Source of the DNA: Compostibacter hankyongensis
GTDB taxonomy: Bacteria > Bacteroidota > Bacteroidia > Chitinophagales > Chitinophagaceae
Direction of reading: 5' to 3'
Length of the DNA stretch: 64,000 nt
Assembly (NCBI RefSeq): GCF_039541075.1
Contig: NZ_BAABFN010000004.1
Location: 124,001 to 188,000 of the forward strand
Notes under the pieces: model-generated
The model's database searches: none
The model's input: the letters and a program-made list of their open reading frames with translations, nothing else
What the model was told of the DNA's origin: nothing
Shown: positions 52,649 through 63,200 of the stretch, one piece after another
Position numbering within the stretch: the first letter of the stretch is position 1
Layout: every line of letters begins with the position of its first letter
Translations under genes and position numbers: made by a program

Positions 52649-53341
52649 ATGAAAAACAGCTCGTTGTTGTTTTTGGCATTTTTGATGGCCGGTTTATCCA
52701 CCGCCGCTGCCGCTCATTCCCCCTTCCCGGGGAAGCCGCTCCCGGAACGCGGGGCATATCGCTCCCGGGCTGCCCGTCTCCCCGTAAAAATAACGGTATT
52801 GACAGCGGCTTATAACCCGGCGCAGCAGGTGGTGAACCTGCGCTGGAGCACGGTGCTGGAAAAAAATAACGAACGGTTCATCGTAGAGCGTTCGGTGGAC
52901 AGCCTGCATTTCTCTTCCATCGGGGAGACCCGCAGCGCCGGCAATACCGAAACCGCGCAGCATTACTATTTCGACGATCCCAAACCCATCGGAGGAACGC
53001 TGTACTACCGCCTCCGGGAGGTGGATGCGGACGGTAAGGAATATCTTTCCGAGGTGGTCAACACCTCAAAGCCCATTACGCAGCTGGAAATGACCAGCGT
53101 ACGGCTGGGGGAGGACCACACTACCGCCAACCTGGAGATCGCCGCTCCGGGCACCGTTTCGGCAAGCCTCATCCTGGCGGATGTAAAGGGCAAGGTCCTG
53201 AAAACCTTTCAGCTGTCCCTGCAGCGCGGCACCGTTTTCAAGAGCTTTTACGTCGGCGATCTGAAGGCGGGCGTCTACTTCCTTCAGCTGAATGACCATA
53301 GCGGCGGAAAAGCGTTGCTGAAAAAGTTCAGCATGGACTGA
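52649..53341 (+). CDS. Secreted protein with T9SS type A-like C-terminal sorting domain
   Basis: 230 residues. The signal peptide (FLAFLMAGLSTAAAAH) is followed by a fibronectin-like beta domain (VNLRWSTVLEKNNERFIVERSVDSLHFSSIGE; LYYRLREVDADGKEYLSEVV). The C-terminal about 75 residues (LILADVKGKVLKTFQL, VGDLKAGVYFLQLNDHSGGKALLKKF) match type IX secretion sorting domains, ending with KKFSMD. The protein is therefore likely exported through T9SS and may be attached to the surface. Cargo function is unknown. Confidence 0.82.
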   Translation: MKNSSLLFLAFLMAGLSTAAAAHSPFPGKPLPERGAYRSRAARLPVKITVLTAAYNPAQQVVNLRWSTVLEKNNERFIVERSVDSLHFSSIGETRSAGNTETAQHYYFDDPKPIGGTLYYRLREVDADGKEYLSEVVNTSKPITQLEMTSVRLGEDHTTANLEIAAPGTVSASLILADVKGKVLKTFQLSLQRGTVFKSFYVGDLKAGVYFLQLNDHSGGKALLKKFSMD

Positions 53342-53345
53342 GGGG

Positions 53346-55859
53346 TCATTCCTGAAAATACACCCGCTTGACCCGCTGGGAGATGCCGGTCATGATCTCA
53401 TAGGGAATGGTGCCGGCCCACTCAGCCAGCCTGGAGATCGGAAGATCCGGTCCGAATACGATCACCTCGTCGCCTTCCTGCACCTCGGGGATGGCGCTGA
53501 CGTCGAGCATCAGCATATCCATACAGACATTCCCGATCACCGGCGCCAGCTGTTCCTGCACCAGCATATGGCCCCGGCCGTTGCCCAGCCGGCGGATATA
53601 GCCATCCGCATAGCCGATGGCTACCGTGGCGATCGTCATTCCTCCGGGCGCTTTTCCCTGGCGGCCATAACCCACTGTATCCCCCGGCGGTATCTTTTTC
53701 AGCTGGGAAACCGTGGTACGGAGGGTGCTTACGTTGTGCAGCTTTTCGTGCAGCGGACCGCCGGGCTGGCTCAGCCCGTGGAGGCCGATACCCAGCCGCA
53801 CCATGTCCAGCTGCAGGTCGGGATGCCGCTCAATGGCGGCGCTGTTGGCGATATGCCGTAAGAACGTATAGGGAAGCGCTTTCTGCAGTGTGTCGCTCAT
53901 CCTGAGAAAAAGTTCACCCTGCTGTCGTGTAAAGTCATCCTGCTGCGGGTCCTCGCTGGCGGCAAGGTGACTGAAAACGCTCTTTACCCGGAGGTGCGGG
54001 CTCCGGCGCAGGAGCCCGGAGAGGGTTTCCAGGTGCTGCGGCTCAAAGCCGAGCCGGTGCATGCCGGTGTCCAGCTTGATGTGTATGGGGAACTCGCGGA
54101 TATCCGGTTTTTTGAGCTCCTGCTCAAAAAGGTCGAGCATCTGGAGGGAATAGATCTCCGGCTCCAGCTGCCACTGGATGATGGCGTCAAAAGTGCCGGG
54201 TTCGGGATTCATCACCATGACGGGCAGGGTGATGCCGGCCCTGCGCAGCTCCACCCCTTCGTCCGCATAGGCCACCGCCAGGTAATCCACCTGGTGAAAC
54301 TGCAGCAGGCTGGCGATCTCGTAGCTGCCGCTGCCGTACGAAAAGGCTTTTACCATTACCATCATCCGGGTGGAAGGCCGGAGCAGCGACTGGTACTGCT
54401 TCAGGTTGTGGACCAGCGCGCTGAGGTTGATCTCCAGCACGGTCTGGTGGACCTTTTGCTCCAGCATCCTGCTGATGCGCTCAAAGGCGAATACGCGGGC
54501 CCCTTTCAGCAGGATGGTCTCGTTCTGGAAGCTGAGGTGACGGAACTGTTCCGCAAAAGCCTCGGTACTGTCAAAGAAAACGCATTGCAGACCGGCAATA
54601 CCCAGAAAGCTGTTTTTTTCCCGGCTGATGCTTTTGCCGATGCCGATCAGGCGGTTCACCCCTTTTTGTTCCAGCAGCCGGGCCACGGCTTCGTAAAGCT
54701 CGGCGTCCCGCTTGCCGCTCTGCAGGATGTCGCTGAGGATCACCGTGCGGGTGGCATGCTGCTGCTGTTGCTGTAAAAAATCCAGGGCGATCACCAGCGA
54801 GCCCAGGTCCGAATTATAGCTGTCATTGATCAGGGAGCAGTTGTTGACAGCCTGTTTGAGCTCCAGCCGCATGGCGATATTGGTCAGCCCTTCCATCCGT
54901 TCGCGGATGATGGTTTCCGGGGTTCCCAGCCAGAGCAGCAGGCACCAGCAGTGGATGGCATTTTCGATGGACCCGTCGTCCGTGAAGGGAATGCGGATAT
55001 AAACGGGCTGTCCTTCGTATAGCGCGTCTATACGCGTATGGTTTTCATTTTTGTCGATGCTGATCACCCGCAGGTCGGCCTCATGCCGGGCAGACCAGGT
55101 CAGCAGACGCTGCGACTTTTCCGGATCGCTGGCCTTTCTCCGGATATGGTTGTGAAACTGCAGGATACATTCGTTCAGCTCTGGATAGTCCTTGCAGTAG
55201 ATCAGCACTTCAGTCCGGGTAAACAGCACCAGCTTTTCATTGATCTTCTGCCGTACGTTCAGAAAACCCTCGTTATGCGCTTCCCCGATGTTGGTAAAGA
55301 TGCCGATGGTGGGGCGTATGATGCTTTCGATATGCGCCATTTCGCCCGGCATGGAAATGCCGGCTTCAAAAACGGCCAGCTCATGCTCGGGTTGCATCTG
55401 CCATACCGATAGCGGTACGCCGATCTGCGAGTTGTAGCTTTTGGGGCTGCGCACAATATTGTAATCCGATTCCAGCAGCTGGTATATCCATTCCTTGACC
55501 ACCGTTTTCCCGTTGCTGCCGGTGATGCCGATCACCGGTATATGAAATTGCTGCCGGTGCCAGGCCGTGAGCATCTGCAGCGCCCGGAGCGTATCCTTTA
55601 CCCGGATAAACGCCGCTTCCGGGTATTCCCCGGCAGGGATCGCCCTGCTGGTCAGGAAGCAACGGACTCCTTTTTCATAGAGCTCGCCGATATACTGATG
55701 CCCGTCCCGGTGGGTACCGACGATGGGGATAAAAAGGGAAACGGCGGGATAGATCAGCTTGCGGCTGTCTGACAGCAAATGGGTAACCGGCCGGTCTTCC
55801 GCACCCTGTAATAATTCACCTTTTACTATTTTACAAATCTGCGCTACACGATATTCCAC
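53346..55859 (-). CDS. Bifunctional MurF / alanine racemase fusion
   Basis: 837 residues. Residues 1 to about 455 are MurF, with the P-loop GITGSNGKTV (111-120), the ATP-binding ENAIHCWCLLLWLG segment and NDSYNSDLGSL. From about 470 on is alanine racemase, with the PLP-lysine in MVKAFSYGSGS, the VYR-type loop GVELRRAG, HRLGFEP and C-terminal GDEVIVFG. Together they make D-Ala and attach D-Ala-D-Ala to UDP-MurNAc-tripeptide. Fusions of this kind are known in Bacteroidota. Convergent with the + strand T9SS-cargo gene, 4 bases apart. Confidence 0.95.
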   Translation of the reverse strand: MEYRVAQICKIVKGELLQGAEDRPVTHLLSDSRKLIYPAVSLFIPIVGTHRDGHQYIGELYEKGVRCFLTSRAIPAGEYPEAAFIRVKDTLRALQMLTAWHRQQFHIPVIGITGSNGKTVVKEWIYQLLESDYNIVRSPKSYNSQIGVPLSVWQMQPEHELAVFEAGISMPGEMAHIESIIRPTIGIFTNIGEAHNEGFLNVRQKINEKLVLFTRTEVLIYCKDYPELNECILQFHNHIRRKASDPEKSQRLLTWSARHEADLRVISIDKNENHTRIDALYEGQPVYIRIPFTDDGSIENAIHCWCLLLWLGTPETIIRERMEGLTNIAMRLELKQAVNNCSLINDSYNSDLGSLVIALDFLQQQQQHATRTVILSDILQSGKRDAELYEAVARLLEQKGVNRLIGIGKSISREKNSFLGIAGLQCVFFDSTEAFAEQFRHLSFQNETILLKGARVFAFERISRMLEQKVHQTVLEINLSALVHNLKQYQSLLRPSTRMMVMVKAFSYGSGSYEIASLLQFHQVDYLAVAYADEGVELRRAGITLPVMVMNPEPGTFDAIIQWQLEPEIYSLQMLDLFEQELKKPDIREFPIHIKLDTGMHRLGFEPQHLETLSGLLRRSPHLRVKSVFSHLAASEDPQQDDFTRQQGELFLRMSDTLQKALPYTFLRHIANSAAIERHPDLQLDMVRLGIGLHGLSQPGGPLHEKLHNVSTLRTTVSQLKKIPPGDTVGYGRQGKAPGGMTIATVAIGYADGYIRRLGNGRGHMLVQEQLAPVIGNVCMDMLMLDVSAIPEVQEGDEVIVFGPDLPISRLAEWAGTIPYEIMTGISQRVKRVYFQE

Positions 55860-55884
55860 GATATGCTATGCTTTTTTTCAGCCG

Positions 55885-56826
55885 TTAATGATTTCCGGCG
55901 CCGCTGCCTCTCCGCTTGTGCCACATAGAGTACAGGATGGAGGTCAACACACAAACTACGATAACGATGAGGGAGAGATAATTGGGTAATTTCAGATGAA
56001 CAATCTCGGCCAGCATCTTCAGACCGATGAATACCAGCGCCACGGCAATGCCCTGCTGCAGGTAATCGAACTTGTCGGCCGCCCCGCGGAGCAGGAAGAA
56101 CAGCGAACGCAGACCCAGCACGGCGAAGATATTGGAAGTATAGACCACCAGCGGCTCTTCGGAGATCAGGAAAACGGCCGGTATGGAGTCGAGCGCAAAA
56201 AGCAGGTCGGTGGTGGCCAACATCGCAATGACGAGCGACAGCGGGGTGAAGTAGGCCTTCTTGCGTTTCCAGACGATCAGCCTTCCCTCGGTATCGTCCT
56301 GATCGGTCATCCGCAGGAAACGTTTCATGAACTGGTATATGCGACTTTCCTCGGGGTTATAGGTATCGTCGTGTCCGCTGGTAAACATTTTGACGCCGGT
56401 ATACAGCAGGAAGGCGCCGAAGATATAAAGGATCCAGTGGAAGCGGGAGATCAGGGCGGCCCCCACGGTAATAAATATGGCGCGGAACACGATAGCCATC
56501 AGGATGCCGATGAGCAGGGTACGGCCATAGTATTTCTCCTTTACCCCAAAAGCGTTGAAGATAAGAATGAAGATAAAGATGTTGTCGATGGAAAGCGACC
56601 ACTCCAAAAGATAGGCGCTCAGGTAGTCGAGGGCCATATCCTTTCCGTCCTCCCAGCGGATGAAGAAATAAAAGGCCAGCGACAGGCCGACCCAGAACAG
56701 GGTCTGCACCAGGGCCTTCTTCATCGACACCACATTCGATTTCTTGCTGAGTAATCCGAGGTCAAAGATCAGCGCGCCGATCAGCACAATTCCGAAAATG
56801 AGATAGGTAATCTGTTCGTGGGTCAT
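55885..56826 (-). CDS. TerC/Alx-family membrane protein
   Basis: 313 residues from ATG 56826; the open frame upstream continues for 42 codons but lacks membrane segments, so this start is preferred. Eight or so TM helices with the family motifs LEWSLSIDNIFIFILIF and FALDSIPAVFLIS, and the helical GLRSLFFLLRGAADKFDYL segment. The Alx subgroup exports manganese in other bacteria; a tellurium role is not implied. Inner membrane. Followed after 25 bases by the MurF-Alr gene on the same strand. Confidence 0.9.
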   Translation of the reverse strand: MTHEQITYLIFGIVLIGALIFDLGLLSKKSNVVSMKKALVQTLFWVGLSLAFYFFIRWEDGKDMALDYLSAYLLEWSLSIDNIFIFILIFNAFGVKEKYYGRTLLIGILMAIVFRAIFITVGAALISRFHWILYIFGAFLLYTGVKMFTSGHDDTYNPEESRIYQFMKRFLRMTDQDDTEGRLIVWKRKKAYFTPLSLVIAMLATTDLLFALDSIPAVFLISEEPLVVYTSNIFAVLGLRSLFFLLRGAADKFDYLQQGIAVALVFIGLKMLAEIVHLKLPNYLSLIVIVVCVLTSILYSMWHKRRGSGAGNH

Positions 56827-56893
56827 GGCGGTTAATCTGGCCACAAATATAGGGAAAGTTGCGCTTGCCGTCCCGCGGGAAGGGCGTTGCCGT

Positions 56894-58603
56894 TCAGGAC
56901 GAATAGCGGCGTTGCCGCAGATAGCGGAAGCCCGCTCCGCAGAGCAGTACAAAGAGCAGGGGGACGACGAAGTTGATGAGCTGCCAGCGGCTGCCGGCGG
57001 TACGCACCCGCTCGGGGTCCAGCAGCCGGAGCCGGAAGTCCTTGCTGCGCGCTTCGAGGATAGCGCTGGTGTCGGCGAGGTAGCTCAGGCAGTTCTGCAG
57101 GAATTCACGGTTGCCGAACTGCTGGCGGGTATACAGGTCGGTGCCCATGGCCAGCGGTCCGTCCTGGGGGGATACTTCGTTGAGCGCAATATCGGCATCG
57201 GATACCACGATCATCTTTCCCGGCACGCTGCGGTCCCGGTAAGGATAGGGAAAGACGCTGTCGATACGGTTACGCATATCCGCATCCAGCCGGTTCCGGA
57301 AGACGGACGGAAAGCGGCCTTCCAGCAGCACGGCCACCGGCAGATGGGATGCTCCGAAGCTCCGCGGGTCGGGAGCTGTCTTCAGCTCTTCGAAAGATAC
57401 CTCCCGGGGGGTGCCCGCCCTGAGGCTGTGGTCCGACGAAGCCAGCAATACGGTTTTCCGGACCGCGTTGTTCCGGATGGTATCGATGGAGCTGGCAAAC
57501 CGGGCGAGCACAAGATCCAGGTTTTTGACAATGGGATGGTCCGCGGTACCGTCCAGCAGGGGGAAGTAGGGCCAGGGCAGCCGCTCTATCTGCGGACGGC
57601 CTCCCTGGCTGCCGACGGTCAGGGGAATGGAAAAGCATTGCAGGTCGCGTATCAGGTCAGGGTTGATGCGTACCCCATAGGTAAAAAGCATATCCTCCAG
57701 GTTGAGCCCCCGGTCAAAGGCGACGAAGGAGGAGCGGCGCTGCAGGCTGTCCATGGAAGCCGCTACGGGATCGAGCAGCCAGAGCACTTTCCCGCCCTGC
57801 ATGATGTATTGATCCAGCTTCAGCTTTTCGTCTTCCGTGAAGGCCCGTTGAGGGCGGGTCACCACCAGCAGGTCGAAGCCCGGCGGAACGGCCGGCGCTG
57901 CAGCGAGATTCAGCGTGTCGAGACGGCTGTTTTGCTGCAGCATTGTGAGCAGGTCAAAAACTTCCGGCCCTATTGGCTCGCCGTTGCCGAGCAGATAGCC
58001 GGCCAGCGGGGGGGCATCCCGCTGCAGGCGGTAAAGGGCCTGCGCAAAGCGGTATTCCAGCTGCGCGCCGGCCTGGTTCAGCGAGCGCAGGGGATCGGCG
58101 CCCGGCTGCGCCGGCAGGAGCTGTACGGCCAGCTGATGACCGTGATAATCCACCAGCGCCGCGGGAAAGGCCAGCTGCACAGACATGCCGGCTGCGCTGT
58201 TTTCGCGGGCGCGTATATTATAAGGAAGTATGCCCATGGCCGCCAGCGAATCCTGTACGGTGGCTTTCAGCGAATCCGGCACTCCCTCCAGGGGATTTAC
58301 AAATTCGTACCGCACCCGGCCGCCGGCATAACGCTGGAACTCGTCCAGCAGATCGCGGGTGCTGACGGCGAGATGCCTGAACCCTGCCGGGTACTTCCCT
58401 TTTAAAAAGACCTTTATCCGTACCGGGGCATCGAGCTGCCCGAGCAGGTGCCGGGTAGCGCCGGAGAGGGTGTACCGCTTTTCGGCCGTCAGGTCCCAAC
58501 GGAGCGGCATAAACGAAGCGGCCGCATTCATCGCCGCCACCAGGAGGAGTAGCGCCAGCACCTGCAGTATATTTCTCCGTTTCTGATATTGCCGTCGGTT
58601 CAT
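56894..58603 (-). CDS. gldG: Gliding-motility ABC transporter accessory protein GldG
   Basis: 569 residues. An N-terminal TM helix (VLALLLLVAAMNAAASF) precedes the periplasmic domain; the second TM is near the C-terminus (INFVVPLLFVLLCGAGF). Internal features include DLTAEKRYTLSGATRHLLGQLD and DLLVVTRPQRAFTEDEKLKLDQYIMQGGKVLWLLDPV, typical of the GldG/ABC-type transport-associated family. With GldF (upstream) and GldA (elsewhere) it forms an ABC exporter needed for gliding in Flavobacterium. gldF is 38 bases upstream. Confidence 0.93.
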   Translation of the reverse strand: MNRRQYQKRRNILQVLALLLLVAAMNAAASFMPLRWDLTAEKRYTLSGATRHLLGQLDAPVRIKVFLKGKYPAGFRHLAVSTRDLLDEFQRYAGGRVRYEFVNPLEGVPDSLKATVQDSLAAMGILPYNIRARENSAAGMSVQLAFPAALVDYHGHQLAVQLLPAQPGADPLRSLNQAGAQLEYRFAQALYRLQRDAPPLAGYLLGNGEPIGPEVFDLLTMLQQNSRLDTLNLAAAPAVPPGFDLLVVTRPQRAFTEDEKLKLDQYIMQGGKVLWLLDPVAASMDSLQRRSSFVAFDRGLNLEDMLFTYGVRINPDLIRDLQCFSIPLTVGSQGGRPQIERLPWPYFPLLDGTADHPIVKNLDLVLARFASSIDTIRNNAVRKTVLLASSDHSLRAGTPREVSFEELKTAPDPRSFGASHLPVAVLLEGRFPSVFRNRLDADMRNRIDSVFPYPYRDRSVPGKMIVVSDADIALNEVSPQDGPLAMGTDLYTRQQFGNREFLQNCLSYLADTSAILEARSKDFRLRLLDPERVRTAGSRWQLINFVVPLLFVLLCGAGFRYLRQRRYSS

Positions 58604-58641
58604 GGTTCAGGACATGGATGATTTATTAAACGGCGCCGGCC

Positions 58642-59373
58642 TTACTGTTTGTATCTTTCCAGCGATTGTTTGGTCAGCAGCAGGAACAGCGCAATAACGC
58701 TCAGGAAATAAAGAATGTCCCGCAGATCAGCCACGCCCCGGCTGATGGAAGCATAGTGAAAATCGATGCCGGCCAGCTGCAGGTAATAGTCGGCTCCTCC
58801 GGCAAAAGCCGGTATGCCGCTGAGCGCATCAAAGCCGGTATAAAAAATAAAACAGGTAAAGACGGCGGTCAGAAAGGCCACCACGGTATGGCTGGTAAGG
58901 GAGGATGTCCAGATGCCGATGGCGGTAAAGACGGCGCCCAGCAGCAGCAGGCCGATATAGGAGCCGGTGATGGCTCCGTCGTCCACCATCCCCGGGCCTG
59001 CCGCGAGGGCATGTACCGTCACCCAGGCGGTGACCGTGGGGATACAGGCAAAGACCAGCAGGATGATGCAGGCGAGATATTTCCCGCCGATGATCTCCCA
59101 GGCGCTGACGGGGCGGGTAAGCAGCAGCTCCAGCGTGCCGTTGCGGGCTTCTTCCGCAAGGCTGCGCATGGTAATGGCGGGGATCAGGAAAAGCAATATC
59201 CAGGGAGCCGTGGTAAAGAAACGGTCCAGCGTGGCATACCCGTCGTTCAGCAGGCTGGTATCCGGAAAAACGAATAAAAACAGGGCATTGGCGATCAGGA
59301 ACAGGACGACCGACACATAGCCGGCGATGCTGCTGAAAAACTGGCGGATCTCCTTGTTTAAAATGGCCTGCAT
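58642..59373 (-). CDS. gldF: Gliding-motility ABC transporter permease GldF
   Basis: 243 residues with six TM helices, an ABC-2-type permease. It begins MQAILNKEIRQFFSSIAGYV and carries the FLIPAITMRSLAEEARNGTLELLLTRPVS motif characteristic of this subfamily. It starts 8 bases after the TPR gene stop on the same strand and is followed by gldG. Works with GldG and GldA; the ATP-binding GldA is not in this window. Confidence 0.93.
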   Translation of the reverse strand: MQAILNKEIRQFFSSIAGYVSVVLFLIANALFLFVFPDTSLLNDGYATLDRFFTTAPWILLFLIPAITMRSLAEEARNGTLELLLTRPVSAWEIIGGKYLACIILLVFACIPTVTAWVTVHALAAGPGMVDDGAITGSYIGLLLLGAVFTAIGIWTSSLTSHTVVAFLTAVFTCFIFYTGFDALSGIPAFAGGADYYLQLAGIDFHYASISRGVADLRDILYFLSVIALFLLLTKQSLERYKQ

Positions 59374-59380
59374 ATCCGGT

Positions 59381-60049
59381 TCATCTACCCCTTCCTCCGC
59401 CGGTTCCGGGCATCCGGGGAATGTATCTGTCCAGCTCTTTAAGCTGCTGCACTACTTCGGGAGTGGTGGGTTTTTGCTCCTTGCACTTCTTATGGTACAG
59501 CCTGACGTTGCGGAAATCCCGCCGCGTCATGGCAATGGAAGCCAGCTGCAGGTAGGCTGCCGCCCGGCTTTCGTTGTCCGGCAGCCCGATGTTGACGGCC
59601 TTTTTGAGGTACTCATCGGCCTGCTTTACATTGCTCCGCTGGAAAGAAATGCTGCCCAGCTGAAAATAGGCCTGCGCCTGCACTTCCTTCATGGGCACCC
59701 CGATGGAAATACTTTTTTTCATATAGGCCTCAGCGTTCTCCAGGTCCTGGCGCGTGGTGGCGATGATGGATTTCAGAAAATAATAGGTGGCCCGTATGGG
59801 CTTGTACAGCAGGCCGGGAAACTGCACCTTCTTCAGGACAGCTTCCGCTCCCTCCATATCTCCCTGTTCCAGCGAGGTCTGGGCCAGGCCGAGCGGTCCC
59901 AGGAAGAAATGCGTGAAAATACAGATCAGCGCCAGCAGGAAAAGTATCCAGGAAATGAGGATACCGGTGGTATAGGTAACCAATATGCCGGCGAGCAACA
60001 ACAAAATACCCAGGGGTAACCGGTAAAGCAAAAACAATCTGCGGATCAT
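59381..60049 (-). CDS. TPR-repeat membrane-anchored protein
   Basis: 222 residues from ATG 60049 (the frame stays open upstream without family character). Two hydrophobic helices near the N-terminus (LFLLYRLPLGILLLLAGILV and SWILFLLALICIF) are followed by about four TPR-like repeats, for example AEAYMKKSISIG, AQAYFQLGSISFQR, ADEYLKKAVNIGLPD and AAAYLQLASIAMTRR. It is likely a scaffold on the cytoplasmic or periplasmic membrane face. First gene before gldF-gldG behind a good promoter, suggesting a link with that transporter. Confidence 0.82.
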   Translation of the reverse strand: MIRRLFLLYRLPLGILLLLAGILVTYTTGILISWILFLLALICIFTHFFLGPLGLAQTSLEQGDMEGAEAVLKKVQFPGLLYKPIRATYYFLKSIIATTRQDLENAEAYMKKSISIGVPMKEVQAQAYFQLGSISFQRSNVKQADEYLKKAVNIGLPDNESRAAAYLQLASIAMTRRDFRNVRLYHKKCKEQKPTTPEVVQQLKELDRYIPRMPGTGGGRGR

Positions 60050-60183
60050 AAGCGGTATATCAAAAAGCGACTGAAGTTGGTGAAACCGAGCATGATAATT
60101 CCTATCACACAGGGATATGTTAATGTGCGAGGTTCCATCCGACCATTGAAAAAGACAAATATTAACGGATGAATCCAGGGGCA

Positions 60184-60214
60184 CAAAGATACTGAAATGG
60201 GGAGAGGCGCAAAA
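60184..60214 (-). promoter_or_regulatory. Promoter of TPR-gldF-gldG operon
   Basis: On the - strand, TTTTG (60214-60210), 18 bases, then TATCTTTG (60191-60184): a very good match to TTG-N17-23-TAnnTTTG. It lies just beyond the LanB stop and 135 bases before the TPR start, separating the lanB transcript from the gliding genes. The intervening leader shows no gene. Confidence 0.7.
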
Positions 60215-60230
60215 TTTTGTAGCCGGCGGA

Positions 60231-63200
60231 TTATCGGGCCTGCGCCGCCTGCCGCCGCCCCTGCATAGCCCGGTAGCAGGCATGGAGGGTATTATAGGCG
60301 ATCATTTCGTGCCGTCGCTGCTCGGTGGCGAAAAGCCGGTTGAAGTGCATATGGATCATACTGCCCAGCAGCCGGAAGCGGGTTTCCGGTTCGCGGACCG
60401 CATGACCGGGCGGTATCTGCCCGAAAAGAGCCGCCTGCTGCCCGTCGTATTCCCGCAGCCATTGCAGCAGCGGCTGCCCGTCCGCCGCCCGTCCTTCCAG
60501 CCATTCCCCGAGCGTGGCGGCATGGGCGCGGTAGTATTGATTGAACAGCTTCTTCTCGGGGGTTCCCGGGCCGAACTCGCGGTTATAGGCCGCTTTCATA
60601 CGGGCGGCAAAGTCCGTCTTTTCATCCAGGCTGAAACCCCAGCGCTCCAGCAGGTTGTCGGTAAACTTCAGCGCGGCGGGCAGCAGCAGGGCGGTATTGC
60701 CGGGATGGGACAAGGCACGGATCACATACCGGCTGTCTGCATGAAAGAGGGATTCCATCAGCGGCATCAGGTCGTAACCGTAGCGTTCCGTTTCCCGGAA
60801 GTAAGTGTCGGTCTGGATTTTCCAGATCTGCCCCTCCGCTTCGGCGGGATGGCAGCTGTCGTGCAGGCGGCTGATCACTGTTCCGGTATGGGCGGTATCG
60901 GTAAGGTGAAAGCGCAGACGAAGATGTTCCTGTGTATCCCGGTAACGGATAAAAAACCATTTGTCCGTAAGCCCTTCCTGTTCGAGCGCTTCACAAAGGG
61001 GAGCCAGAGCCCTGGTCAGCAGGATGCCGGCAGCGGAAGGGTTGCAGTACAGCTTAAAATAGAGCCATTCGCTGCCCGGCGGAAAGGCGCGGCGGGGTAG
61101 CGCGGACAGGTCCGGAACGGGAGGCAGGGGTTCGGCGGCGGGCGCTTCGTTTCCGGCAATGGCGATGATCTGATGGGCGTAGGGATTCCCCGACCGGTCT
61201 TTCACCGGGCAGCCTTCGGGCGACAGGAATTCCTTGAGTGTGATCCTGCTGCGTCCGCGTATGGCGGCGGCGAAAGCCTGCACCTGGTAGGTATCCGCCT
61301 GGCTGACCAGCAGCTCCTGGTCATTGTCGGCCAGGGAAAACAAGGGTGGCAGGTTCCATTGTTTACAAAAAGCGGCAAAGGCCTCCGGCTCTTTCCCGGG
61401 GGCGGCGTCTGTCAGCAGTTGAAAGTCGGCGGCCTCCAGCTTCCATTGCGCCAGGGAGAGGAGGGTGTTTTTATATTGCAGCCTGGGATAGAAGCGGATC
61501 CCGGGGAGCTTCACGCGCCAGGAGAAGCTGAGGGTGGTTTGCCGGTTCTGCCCCTGGAGCTCCCCCAGCAGGCGGTATACCGGCAGGGTATTGTAGGTAA
61601 AATTATGGGCGTGATCGATATGCGGGACCACAAACCGTTTCAGCGCGGGGGAAAACAAGCGCAGCTCGTCGTTGACGACCTGCAGGTACAGGCCGGCGAC
61701 GGCCAGCTGCCGGTCCGGCGGATACGAAGAGCCGGCCAGATAGGGTATTTCGAAGTCCCGGATCGGGGGATGCTGCAGCACATTGCCTGTACGGTCTTCC
61801 GGCAGGTGCACTACGCCGGCATGGCAGCAATCCGGATTGCGGGCGGCCTCGAAACGGTCTACGGCCTTAAGGCACGACAGGAAGGCGGGGTCCGTATGAC
61901 CGAAGCGGGCGATCAGCGAGGTGCCGGAGATGCCGCCCGCCGATTCGATAAAAACCGGCGCCTCCGGCCGGCCTGTCAGCCGGAAAACCACGGAGAAGGT
62001 GTCGGGCAGGGGGCGCAGCTGTACTCCGGTCCGGAGACGGGCCAGCTCCTCATCGGAAAGGTGCACGGTATGCTGTCCCGTTTTGAAGGCGCCGATCAGC
62101 GTTTCGCGCATCCAGGTTTTTACAGGATGGTCGTCTGCCGGCGCTCCTCCGTCCGGGCTATCCGGGGAGATGAAGGCATTCAGGCGGTTCAGCCCGTCAT
62201 CGCCGAAATCCACCAGGTACTGGCTTTTGTCGTGCAGGATGCCGGTGTCCGGGTCGGTGGCGTCGCAGAGGGGTACAGGAGCGGTGTCAAATTTTTCGGT
62301 AAAGGCCTGTTTGAAATTCCGGAGCCAGGGCGAGCCGGGGGCATCGCTGCCCAGGATGCGGAGCGCTTCCAGGCTGTCCCGCAGCTGTTCCTGCAGCGCG
62401 CTGTCCAGGCTGTTTCCGATGGTCCCGAGGCGGCAGTCGGCCTGGAACAGCCGGGCGGGCTGAAAGGGAACATTCAGCGCTTTCACCCGGGCGGTCATTT
62501 CCTGCAACGCCGGCACCAGCGGGGCGGCGTTGTCCTCTCCGCAGGCATCCAGCCGCTGTTGCAGGTCCCTGAGCCGGTCCAGCATCTGCTGCACTTCCCC
62601 GTCGGCCGTCGCTTTGCAGGCCGTTTCGAGGATGCTGATGATGCGGGGCAGGTAGCCCGGTCCGGTGAGCTGTATGGCCAGGTGGCTGACCAGCAGCTGG
62701 GCGCTGATCAGCTCGTCGAGGAAACCGCTGATGTCCGCATAGGGCAGCTGTTCCCGCTGCGCCAGCTGAGACGCCAGCCGGGCAAAGGGTACCGGTCCGG
62801 TCCGGCAGGTCTCCAACAGGAAATGCAGGGGCGGGGTCAGCTCCACAGCGCTAAGCTGGTATTTGCGTTGCCCGCTTTCGGTCTGGTATTCGAAATAACG
62901 CAGCTCGTTTCCCTTTATGTAAGCCGAATTATTGATCCGGTAATCCAGGTGGCGGCGGATGAGCGGGTGACCGGTCAGCTGTTGCCCCAGGGCGCCGAGC
63001 ATGTCCATATCGGGACGGAGGTATTTCCGGTTGCTGCCGGGGCTGAGCACGATATCGGTGGCGTTGCCCCAGCGGAGCACAGCGCAGCCCGCAAAAAGCC
63101 CGAAGGGTGTGGGCCGGGTATGCATCCGGCTATGGTATTTGACCAATGCGTTGACAAGCTTCCGGTGTTTGCGCCCGGTTCGGGTATCGCCGCGCTGCCA

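Noticed and set aside
56825..58405. 526-residue + strand open frame opposite gldG
   Set aside because: Antisense shadow starting inside the terC leader; gldG on the other strand is well supported.
60050..60230. Possible lanthipeptide precursor between LanB and the TPR gene
   Set aside because: On the LanB strand only very short frames occur (about 9 codons); no leader or Ser/Thr/Cys-rich core is encoded.
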